A stretch of 39,933 nucleotides of DNA from the IMG/VR virus record IMGVR_UViG_3300042454_000132, positions 1-39,933 of that record; one strand, given 5' to 3'. Shown here in pieces: positions 1 to 6,739 of the stretch (positions within the stretch are counted from its first letter, which is position 1; every line of letters begins with the position of its first letter). The notes under the pieces are model-generated. The model ran no database searches and was not told the origin of the DNA. It saw only the letters and a list, made by a program, of their open reading frames with translations. The translations under genes were made by a program, and so were the position numbers. This DNA comes from a virus.

Positions 1-197
1 ACTTTGGAGTTAAGTTTACAAATCTACTAATTACTGATATTGGATTACTAAATTCAGAAACTGGCAAAATTCAAAAGAGATGCTACAATGCAGGTAGTTA
101 TGGATACTATATTAACGGAAAATTCAAATCAGAAAGAAAACTACCTAAATATCCGTTTACAAAGATTATTCATATAAAGGATAAATTACCATTTTAA
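1..197 (+). CDS. 3' end of a small unknown protein (partial)
   Basis: An open frame enters from the left edge (first full codon at 3) and stops with TAA at 195-197, leaving 64 residues. The C-terminal part reads GSYGYYINGKFKSERKL and ends in DKLPF. I recognise the general look of very small Bacteroidota phage proteins with a 'GY-INGKF-S-K-L ... PF' pattern, but none has a function I can name. The start lies outside the window, so the full length is unknown. It sits just upstream of a promoter/terminator pair and so closes the preceding transcription unit. Confidence 0.6.
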   Translation, partial: FGVKFTNLLITDIGLLNSETGKIQKRCYNAGSYGYYINGKFKSERKLPKYPFTKIIHIKDKLPF

Positions 198-204
198 AAA
201 AAGA

Positions 205-234
205 TTTGCAATTCACTATTTTTTTATATATTTG
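205..234 (+). promoter_or_regulatory. Bacteroidota-type promoter
   Basis: TTTG at 205-208 and TATATTTG at 227-234 are separated by 18 bp. This fits the Bacteroidota sigma consensus (TTTG, about 19-21 bp, TAnnTTTG). Transcription should start near 240. A strong terminator follows only ~40 bp further on, so the product would be a short RNA rather than the late mRNA. Confidence 0.65.
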
Positions 235-240
235 CATCTC

Positions 241-305
241 TGTTTGTTATTTAGATCCATCATTATTATTATTTGAAGAACTCCTATTTTATAGGAGTTT
301 TTTTA
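241..305 (+). ncRNA. Putative ~65-nt small RNA
   Basis: The interval lies between a good promoter (205-234) and an intrinsic terminator (279-305) and contains no convincing reading frame. A transcript would be an A/U-rich single-stranded stretch followed by the terminator hairpin. It could be a free small RNA or the attenuated leader of the late operon, since the late promoter lies just downstream. I do not recognise an RNA family. The call rests only on the promoter-terminator arrangement. Confidence 0.4.
279..305 (+). terminator. Intrinsic terminator
   Basis: AACTCCTAT (279-287) pairs perfectly with ATAGGAGTT (291-299) around a TTT loop, and a run of T follows. This is a textbook rho-independent terminator on the plus strand, and it separates the first promoter from the late promoter. 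Confidence 0.8.
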
Positions 306-312
306 TTTTTAA

Positions 313-342
313 TTTGCTTTTTTAAAATATTCATTATATTTG
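313..342 (+). promoter_or_regulatory. Late-operon promoter
   Basis: TTTG at 313-316 and TATATTTG at 335-342 have an 18-bp spacer, identical to the promoter 108 bp upstream. Transcription should start near 349, about 50 nt before the first late gene at 398. It is the only promoter I can read at the head of the structural operon. Confidence 0.7.
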
Positions 343-397
343 CAATAGTAAAAGTTAGAGTTAGAGTATAGTTAAGTGGAATTTACAACTATATTAA

Positions 398-1402
398 ATG
401 TCAGAAATAGAGAATGAAGTTAAAGTAGAAGAAGTTAAACCTACCTTTAATCCAGATGATTTTACAACATCTGCAAATAAAAAAGTAGAAGCCGAGCCAA
501 GTAAAGAAGAACCTAAAGTAGTAGACACTACAAATCAAGACGCACCAACAGTAGAAACTGATGATAAAGATGATACTTTTGAGGTGTCATTTGAAGATTT
601 AGACCTACAAACACAAGCAAATACAAACACAACAAAAAAAGATGTATTCGCATCTATCAAAGAACTTGACCCCAATATTGACGATGAAGATAAAGCCGTT
701 GAAAGCTACAAGTCTTTAAAGGAAGCAAATAAAAAATTATCAATCATAGCTAAAGGTCGCTCATTAATAGACACAGACACTGATATTATCGAGTGGAACA
801 AAATGTCTAAAATGTCTGACCAAGACAAAGCTAAAGCAAAACTATACTTCGAGTATAAAAACAAAGGATTTGACCACGAAAAAGCTATTCAAAGAGTTGA
901 AAAAACTATTGAAGAACTTAATGAGGTAAGTCCTGAAACAATAGAAGATTACGCTATTGAGTACAACTCATTGCTAAAAAGAAATATTGAAGCAAAAACT
1001 AAACATATTGAAGATTCTATTCTAGCTAACAACATTGACCTAGACGTAGAAGATGAAGTATTAAAAAATACAGAAACAGCCATTCTTGATACTAAAGAAT
1101 TTCTAGGTATGAATTTACCTAAAGATGAAACGAAAAGAGCAAAAATCCTCAAAGATGCAGGAAAGTTTGCCAATTCAACAGAGTTCAAGAAAGCACTAAA
1201 AGACCCTCAAACACTTAGCAAAATCGCCCTATTCCTCAAATATGAGGATAATTGGAAGAATAACATTAAGCAAAAAGGAGTTTCAAAAGTTGCTATGGTT
1301 GAAAAAATGGCTACTGCACCAGCAGTTACGCCATCTGTTTCAAAACATATTACTGAAAAAGCAAAAGGGTTCAATCAATTTAACCCTGATGGATTCAAGT
1401 AG
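398..1402 (+). CDS. Scaffold-like protein upstream of the major capsid protein
   Basis: This 334-residue protein is rich in Lys, Glu and Asp. Its first ~90 residues are acidic and look disordered (many E, K, T and Q). The rest is predicted helical or coiled coil, with motifs such as AIQRVEKTIEELNEV. It has no Cys and no enzyme motif. A charged, helical protein immediately upstream of the capsid gene is the usual place and character of a head scaffolding protein. No protease motif is visible, so a scaffold/protease fusion is unlikely. The gene ends in TAG and is first in the late operon, behind the promoter at 313-342. The role is inferred from position and composition; sequence identity to a known scaffold is not claimed. 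Confidence 0.5.
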   Translation: MSEIENEVKVEEVKPTFNPDDFTTSANKKVEAEPSKEEPKVVDTTNQDAPTVETDDKDDTFEVSFEDLDLQTQANTNTTKKDVFASIKELDPNIDDEDKAVESYKSLKEANKKLSIIAKGRSLIDTDTDIIEWNKMSKMSDQDKAKAKLYFEYKNKGFDHEKAIQRVEKTIEELNEVSPETIEDYAIEYNSLLKRNIEAKTKHIEDSILANNIDLDVEDEVLKNTETAILDTKEFLGMNLPKDETKRAKILKDAGKFANSTEFKKALKDPQTLSKIALFLKYEDNWKNNIKQKGVSKVAMVEKMATAPAVTPSVSKHITEKAKGFNQFNPDGFK

Positions 1403-1453
1403 TATTGTTTTACATGAGTGAAGCAAGTGGAATATTAAAAAATTAAAAATTAA

Positions 1454-2926
1454 ATGAAAATTTATACTGGCGGATTGCCAAACAAAAATCCCGTAGACGG
1501 TAAATGGTTAGGTGACGTATTGTTACTTTACCCACAAATCAAGAAACAATTAGTAAAAAAATATTGCGATGACAAAACTTTATGTTTTCTTCGTGACTTA
1601 ATTGGACTAGATGCATCAATAGATGAAACTACTTTCCAAAACAGAGTAAAATCTGGACAAATGGGTATCGCAGGAGATAATATATCTTGGGCAGTTGAAA
1701 CGAAAGTTAGACCAGCTTTGACTATTACTACATTGCCTCCAATCGGTTCTTCAATAGCACTAAACAGTACATTCACCATTGCATTCGCAGAAGATTGGTT
1801 ATCTCCAGGAATGGTTGTAACTATCAATGATAGCGTGAATGGTGGACAAATCAACTTGTTGATTATGACTGCAGCTGCTGGTTCAGGGCCTTATACTTAC
1901 ACTGCAAAAGTTATTGCAACTGCTGCGGTAACAATTCCTGCTGGTATAGTAGGTATTGGAGATAGCTTACCATGGACTTGGGCTGCAACTAGTACTTGTA
2001 CTGAAAGCTGTGTAAAAGCATCTGTAGTAGCACCTGATTGGTATAAAAACTATACTACACATATCTGTATATCAAGACAAGTATGTAAAACTGGTGTAAT
2101 GAATAGCACTTGGATAGAGGGAGCTAATGGCTCAATGTGTTTCCACTCAACAGAAGATTTACAAGTATTTGATTTGTTCTTAGGAACTATGGAAGCTGCC
2201 GTATACTATGGCAGAACTAATAAAAACTCTGCTGGTGCATCTGTGATTACTGGCCCTGATGGAACATTGACTACTGGTGATGGTATCGAAGCTCAAATAG
2301 AAGGTGGTAACGTAACTAACTTCTCTGTGGCTACATATACCAACCCTACGAACTACGCTGCATTCTTAGACTTGATAGAAGTAACTATCGAAGAATGGGC
2401 AGCTGAAAGAAACATGGCTAGTACAGAATTATTCGCTAGATGCGGCCCTGCTGCATTCTCTTTACTTCAAAAAGTATTAGAGAAAAAAGCATTTACTGCT
2501 GGTGGATGTTGTACTTTACATGACTTTAAGTCTGGAGAAGCGTATGACTATGCATTAGGTATGAATATCTTGCAATACCATTTTGCAGGTAATGTTCTTA
2601 ACCTAGAAAAATGTATGCTTTTTGGTAATACATCATTCCAACACGTAAGAAGTGGTAGCGTAATACCTAATGAATCATACAAATTCTTGATACATCCAAA
2701 AACAACTTGTGATGGGAAACCATTGTATGAAATTTATTTCAGAGAGGGTTGTGGTACATCAAGTGCATTCACTTACAAGTATGTTCCTGGGAAAATGGAT
2801 CCTAAAGACCCAACTTCTCCAAAAGCGGCTAACTTGTATGATGGCTACACTGCTGCATACGATACTGAATTTGTTGTGATAGTAAACGAGCCTAGCTCAA
2901 TGTTACTATTTAGACCAATAGCTTAG
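1454..2926 (+). CDS. Major capsid protein (crAss-like)
   Basis: This 490-residue protein is of the length and position expected for the HK97-fold capsid protein of crAss-like phages. The N-terminal ~75 residues lead into a Gly/Ser/Thr/Val-rich beta segment (about 90-175) that looks like an inserted beta domain. The part from ~200 on is mixed alpha/beta (for example EEWAAERNMASTELFARC). Cys residues are unusually frequent and clustered (TCTESC, CISRQVC, GGCCTL). The frame ends with three in-frame stops, TAG-TAA-TAA, and is followed at once by a strong terminator. Both fit a very highly expressed gene whose transcription must be limited to itself. The downstream ring-protein genes support the call. 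Confidence 0.75.
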   Translation: MKIYTGGLPNKNPVDGKWLGDVLLLYPQIKKQLVKKYCDDKTLCFLRDLIGLDASIDETTFQNRVKSGQMGIAGDNISWAVETKVRPALTITTLPPIGSSIALNSTFTIAFAEDWLSPGMVVTINDSVNGGQINLLIMTAAAGSGPYTYTAKVIATAAVTIPAGIVGIGDSLPWTWAATSTCTESCVKASVVAPDWYKNYTTHICISRQVCKTGVMNSTWIEGANGSMCFHSTEDLQVFDLFLGTMEAAVYYGRTNKNSAGASVITGPDGTLTTGDGIEAQIEGGNVTNFSVATYTNPTNYAAFLDLIEVTIEEWAAERNMASTELFARCGPAAFSLLQKVLEKKAFTAGGCCTLHDFKSGEAYDYALGMNILQYHFAGNVLNLEKCMLFGNTSFQHVRSGSVIPNESYKFLIHPKTTCDGKPLYEIYFREGCGTSSAFTYKYVPGKMDPKDPTSPKAANLYDGYTAAYDTEFVVIVNEPSSMLLFRPIA

Positions 2927-2941
2927 TAATAACACTAATAG

Positions 2942-2977
2942 TAAGGGAGTTCCGTAAAACTCCCTTATTTATATTTT
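2942..2977 (+). terminator. Intrinsic terminator after the capsid gene
   Basis: TAAGGGAGTT (2942-2951) pairs perfectly with AACTCCCTTA (2958-2967) around a 6-nt loop, and TTTATATTTT follows. It lies 15 bp after the capsid stop. No promoter is readable before the next gene at 3024, so partial read-through probably supplies the downstream tail genes at a lower level. Confidence 0.85.
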
Positions 2978-3023
2978 ACATTAGAAATAAATTTTATTAA
3001 ATCAAAAAAAAGTAAACAAGTAA

Positions 3024-3758
3024 ATGAGTAAAATAGTAGAAATCCGTCCGAATCCAAATTTTAGTGGTAACATAGTAGGTTCTCTTAAGATTAGTGGAGA
3101 TTTCAAAGACACTAAAGGGAAAGTAATTCTATCTACATTAGGTAGAGAATCTTTAAAGATAGATGGTAATGGGATGCTTTTACAACCCGACTTATATCCA
3201 TTACACGCTGATATTATTAAGGCGGCAACAGAAAGTCCAACATTTAGCGCTATGTTATCTTATCCAAAAGAAGGACAAACGCTAAGTGCAAACCAAAGAT
3301 TTTATTTGCATGACCAAGAACTACATGAGCAAAAAGAGCATGATGTACTTGTAGAATCTCACAGATTATCTGATGAAATTCTAAACATGGATGATGCAAG
3401 AGTTGTAAACTTTGCAAAGATATTCGGTATCTATGGTAGTGCTAAGAAATGTAAGAATGAACTAGTTAAGTTTAGTTCAGACAAAGTAAAAGCAAAAGAA
3501 ATTGCAGACTACTTCAATAATCCTGATAGGCTTATTTTAGAGGTTATCCATGCATCACTTGAAAAAGGTAATGCTAGTGATAAAAAAGGTCTATACGCTG
3601 AAAATGGATACTATTCTTACATGGGTAATGCTATTGGCTATGGAATAGACAAAGTTGTATTATGGTGTAAAGAAGAAAAAGATATTTATATACACTTGAA
3701 AGGAAACGTATATAAAGATGAGGTAATGTCAAGTAAAGTCGATAAGAAAAATAAATAA
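3024..3758 (+). CDS. Conserved hypothetical protein of the head/tail operon
   Basis: This 244-residue protein lies directly after the capsid gene. The N-terminal ~95 residues are beta-rich (IRPNPNFSGNIVGSLKISGD). A charged helix follows (HDQELHEQKEHDVLVES), then a globular alpha/beta C-terminus. It has no signal peptide, membrane segment or catalytic motif. Its place between capsid and ring-protein genes suggests a minor head component or assembly factor. I do not recognise the family. Confidence 0.5.
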   Translation: MSKIVEIRPNPNFSGNIVGSLKISGDFKDTKGKVILSTLGRESLKIDGNGMLLQPDLYPLHADIIKAATESPTFSAMLSYPKEGQTLSANQRFYLHDQELHEQKEHDVLVESHRLSDEILNMDDARVVNFAKIFGIYGSAKKCKNELVKFSSDKVKAKEIADYFNNPDRLILEVIHASLEKGNASDKKGLYAENGYYSYMGNAIGYGIDKVVLWCKEEKDIYIHLKGNVYKDEVMSSKVDKKNK

Positions 3759-3764
3759 TTCTTT

Positions 3765-4391
3765 ATGACATTTGAACAAATGTTTAATTTATCAAACTCC
3801 CTTTTAGATAAAGTAGGTTCGCCTTACTTTACTGAATCGGAGTTTGATAATTTTTGTAATATAGCTTACAATGATTGGATTGAGCAAGAATATAATAAAT
3901 TTGAAATCAACCACGAGCATTCAGTTAAGCTAGATAGATTACTAGTGCCTTATACTAAGGTTGGCACAGAGATATTCCTTACTACAGATATTACTAATTT
4001 TAGGTATCTAGCTAGGATAAATGGAGAGTTTAATGATACTTGTGATGGATTAGTCACTAGGAATATTAGACAAGCTAAAAACAATAATATTGATGTTTTG
4101 AAGCAAGACCCTTTTAATAGACCAACAACAAAAGAGCCATTATTCTTTATTACTGCAGGGCCTAAAATAGAAGTTTTACCAACTGCGACTAGAATAAATA
4201 TTGTTTACATACGTGAGCCACAGAAAATCAATTCAGATACAAACCCAACTGGATTATTTGAACTGCCCGATTATCTTGCAGAAGAAATAGTTGAAATGGC
4301 AGTTAGGAAACAAGATGTAAACACAGAAAATTATAACCAAGCAAATGCAATTAACAACGAAATAGCACAAAGAAATGGAGTATTTGAGTAA
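3765..4391 (+). CDS. Head-tail ring/adaptor protein (crAss R1-like)
   Basis: This 208-residue protein starts with a helical segment (MTFEQMFNLSNSLLDKVG), has a beta-rich middle, and ends with helices containing LPDYLAEEIVEMAVRKQD. This architecture is typical of the adaptor proteins that stack below the portal in crAss-like and T7/P22-like podoviruses. It follows the capsid gene by two open frames and lies just before a second protein of the same class. The next gene overlaps its 3' end by 17 bp. The structural role is well supported by order; the exact ring is inferred. Confidence 0.55.
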   Translation: MTFEQMFNLSNSLLDKVGSPYFTESEFDNFCNIAYNDWIEQEYNKFEINHEHSVKLDRLLVPYTKVGTEIFLTTDITNFRYLARINGEFNDTCDGLVTRNIRQAKNNNIDVLKQDPFNRPTTKEPLFFITAGPKIEVLPTATRINIVYIREPQKINSDTNPTGLFELPDYLAEEIVEMAVRKQDVNTENYNQANAINNEIAQRNGVFE

Positions 4392-4638
4392 CCAAGAGGC
4401 ATTTAATCAAATAAATGCAATGACTGATGAAGAATTGATTGAGTTTATAGTTCAATCTGAATTAGATATACCACATGACGTTGTTGGTGGTAAGCTAATA
4501 AATAGAGAAATGATTATTCACAATCTAACTGGGATTAATCCTAATCCTAATGTTAGAATAACTTATACATGGAAAGGTGAAAAAACCGAACAAAAAATCA
4601 CAGGAACAACCGGTGGATGTAAAACCTGCGGTAGTTAA
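4375..4638 (+). CDS. Small protein with C-terminal CxxC
   Basis: This 87-residue protein overlaps the preceding ring gene by 17 bp, so the two are probably translationally coupled. The N-terminal half is helical and acidic; the C-terminal part is a short beta segment ending GGCKTCGS. Just after the stop is an A8 run. A second frame (+1) is open from 4562 to 4723 and would give a Lys-rich tail reaching into the next gene's start. The annotated end is therefore less certain than the start. No function recognised. Confidence 0.5.
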   Translation: MEYLSNQEAFNQINAMTDEELIEFIVQSELDIPHDVVGGKLINREMIIHNLTGINPNPNVRITYTWKGEKTEQKITGTTGGCKTCGS

Positions 4639-4709
4639 AAAAAAGTTAAAGGCAGTCAAAGTTTTAAATAGCTTCACTAGAAGTTATGAAATTAAATTTA
4701 TAGAAGAAG

Positions 4710-5381
4710 ATGCCAACATTTAATGAAATAGTTTATAACGTAAGAAACCTTTATTCAGAGGGTGTATCTAATAGAGATTATAGCTTCTCTGATAGACAAA
4801 TACTCTATTGGGCAAAATACGTTAGAAATGACCTATTGTATAAAGATTTAAGAAACTCTGATATAATCAACCCACAATACGAGCAAGATTTTGGTTGTAT
4901 AAAATTGACTAAGGTAGACCAAGCTAATTGCACCGAAGTTAAATGGGGAGAAAATCTACTTATGGCAATAATACCAAAAGTTTTAGACTTGCCGGGCAAT
5001 GCTGGACTTACATTTTTAGGACTAGTAGATAAAATTAGCACTATTCCAATAGGGATTACAGATGCAATTTTAGATGAATACGCACCTTACAAAAGAAAAA
5101 GCGGAGTATCTGCTCAAATAATTGGCAATAAAGTTTACATATATGGAAACAATGACTTGTGTTATATTAATGTGAGAGGTGTTGCTGATGATCCAACAAC
5201 AATTCAAACTTGCGGTATAGACAATGTAGAAAAGTGTTTTGATTTGGATAAGGATTGTTATCCTATTCCTAGTCATTTAGAAAAGGCAATGTATGATATG
5301 ATTTTTGCTCATACAATGCCAATTATATTAAGGAGCTTACCAGATAATAAAAACGATGGCAGCAACGAAAGTAAGGTATGA
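4710..5381 (+). CDS. Tail ring/adaptor protein (crAss R2-like)
   Basis: This 223-residue protein begins MPTFNEIVYNVRNLY, with an aromatic/hydrophobic N-terminal helix, and has the QILYWAKYVRNDLLYKDL helix typical of crAss-like tail ring proteins. QDFGCIKLTKVDQ follows, with a beta-rich middle and a C-terminal SHLEKAMYDMIF helix. Two features support the assignment: the family look and the position (capsid, ring, ring, small genes, ring, muzzle). The next gene overlaps its end by 26 bp. Confidence 0.6.
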   Translation: MPTFNEIVYNVRNLYSEGVSNRDYSFSDRQILYWAKYVRNDLLYKDLRNSDIINPQYEQDFGCIKLTKVDQANCTEVKWGENLLMAIIPKVLDLPGNAGLTFLGLVDKISTIPIGITDAILDEYAPYKRKSGVSAQIIGNKVYIYGNNDLCYINVRGVADDPTTIQTCGIDNVEKCFDLDKDCYPIPSHLEKAMYDMIFAHTMPIILRSLPDNKNDGSNESKV

Positions 5382-5844
5382 GAAAAAAGGTTATAATAAA
5401 GTTATAACTAATGAAAATGAGCATAAGAAATGGAATTTCCTAATGCCATTATCATTGCAGGAACTAGGTAAACTAACTTTAAAAAGGTATGTAGATAGGA
5501 AACAAGATGACACTGGATTTGTTGTACCTAGAAGAAAGAAACCAAGTCCTATACTTTTAAAACAGATGATACTCAAATATCTTGAATTTGCTATTGAGGA
5601 ACTTATAGAGAATGGAGAGGTTTATTTTTTAAAGAAAAGACTTTATATAAAAAAGATACCTAGCAGAAAAGGATATGAGCATGATAAGAAATGGAATGGA
5701 CACGAATATGTAGTGTTTATGGATTCTATAAAGAAACTAATAACAAAGGAAAAGGAAATACAAGTAGAGTTTACTTTGGGTAAAAAATACAGAGAGATGC
5801 TTTATGAAAAAGTAAAAAATAATTGGAACTACTATGAAAAATAA
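5356..5844 (+). CDS. Conserved hypothetical protein of the tail module
   Basis: This 162-residue basic protein is rich in Lys and Tyr, with a helical middle (LLKQMILKYLEFAIEELIE) followed by the basic segment VYFLKKRLYIKKIPSRK. It is flanked by overlaps of 26 bp upstream and 11 bp downstream, so it is part of a tightly coupled cluster. A protein of this size sits between ring proteins in crAss-like phages. It could be a third ring or an assembly factor. I cannot choose between these from sequence alone. Confidence 0.5.
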   Translation: MAATKVRYEKKGYNKVITNENEHKKWNFLMPLSLQELGKLTLKRYVDRKQDDTGFVVPRRKKPSPILLKQMILKYLEFAIEELIENGEVYFLKKRLYIKKIPSRKGYEHDKKWNGHEYVVFMDSIKKLITKEKEIQVEFTLGKKYREMLYEKVKNNWNYYEK

Positions 5845-6106
5845 TCATTTCTTATTAGAAACACTAAAACTTAGATTTGTAGGTAAACCAATTTCTACAG
5901 AAAGAAGAAGTATTTGCGAAACTTGTCCAATTAAAGATGGAGAGTTTTGTTCTAGTTCAACAAAAGGTACTGCAGTTAAGAATTTAGAGTATGATGGAGA
6001 ACAAAGAATATTAGGCAATCAATATCCAGGTTGTGGGTGCATTATAAAGTGGAAAACGTCATTGATTAACGAAAAATGCCCATTAGGTAAGTGGGACAAA
6101 GCATAA
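5834..6106 (+). CDS. Cys-rich small protein, likely zinc-binding
   Basis: This 90-residue protein has nine Cys residues in an ordered series: CETCP, GEFCS, YPGCGCIIKW and NEKCPLGKW. Paired CxxC/CxC motifs of this kind usually bind zinc. Similar small proteins ending in CPLGKW are familiar from Bacteroidota phage tail modules, where they sit between adaptor genes; their role is unknown. The start overlaps the previous gene by 11 bp, and the next gene begins 4 bp after the stop. Confidence 0.55.
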   Translation: MKNNHFLLETLKLRFVGKPISTERRSICETCPIKDGEFCSSSTKGTAVKNLEYDGEQRILGNQYPGCGCIIKWKTSLINEKCPLGKWDKA

Positions 6107-6109
6107 TAG

Positions 6110-6739
6110 ATGGAAATAATAAAATACGTAAGCACATTTACTCCTATTAGAACTGCTTGTGGCGATTTAGGTATGAGCGGTGTTATGCAAACGCTTGAAG
6201 AAGATTTAGTTCGTTGGGCAGTTGAGGCACAAGACTTGATAGGAAAAGAAAATGCACTGCAAAATAAGTCGGGAGATTTCACAATAAAAAATAACAAGAT
6301 AAGGTATTGTGCTGATATGAAAATAATTGATTGTGTTTCAATCAATGGAGAATTATATGATTTTGAGCAAAGAAACGAGTGTAGCGATTTAGTTACTAAC
6401 ACTTGTCCTTGTAGCAATGCAAATTCTAAAAAGATATTCACTAGTGATGGATGTTTTATTTCATTCAGTCCTGCGGTAGAGGATGGTACGATTGCCAAAA
6501 TTAAATATATGGCTAGACCAATGGATGACAATGGTTATCCGAAAGTTGCAGATGTGTGTGTTATTGCAATACAAGAATACATTAAATGGAAACTATGCTT
6601 TAGATATAGAGATAATAGAAGTGCAGAGTGTCAAAGAAGATGGTATGAATTGTGCCGACAAGCGCGCTCACAATATAACCAACTTACACAAAAACAAATT
6701 GAATACTTAGGATACGTATTTAGAAACCCAAGAATATAG
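6110..6739 (+). CDS. Tail ring protein next to the muzzle gene (crAss R4-like)
   Basis: This 209-residue protein has a helical N-terminus (MQTLEEDLVRWAVEAQDLIG), a beta-rich central part with CADMKIIDCVSING and a CPCSNANS loop, and a C-terminal helical region rich in Arg, Tyr and Trp (RRWYELCRQARSQYNQL). In crAss-like phages a protein of this type immediately precedes the muzzle gene, and the same order is seen here: the next start codon directly follows this TAG stop. The order is direct evidence; the ring identity is inferred. Confidence 0.55.
   Translation: MEIIKYVSTFTPIRTACGDLGMSGVMQTLEEDLVRWAVEAQDLIGKENALQNKSGDFTIKNNKIRYCADMKIIDCVSINGELYDFEQRNECSDLVTNTCPCSNANSKKIFTSDGCFISFSPAVEDGTIAKIKYMARPMDDNGYPKVADVCVIAIQEYIKWKLCFRYRDNRSAECQRRWYELCRQARSQYNQLTQKQIEYLGYVFRNPRI

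Noticed and set aside
6019-6531. 170-codon open frame on the minus strand inside the tail genes
   Set aside because: It lies opposite two well-supported, tightly coupled plus-strand genes, has no leader or promoter, and its composition is that of a reverse-strand shadow.
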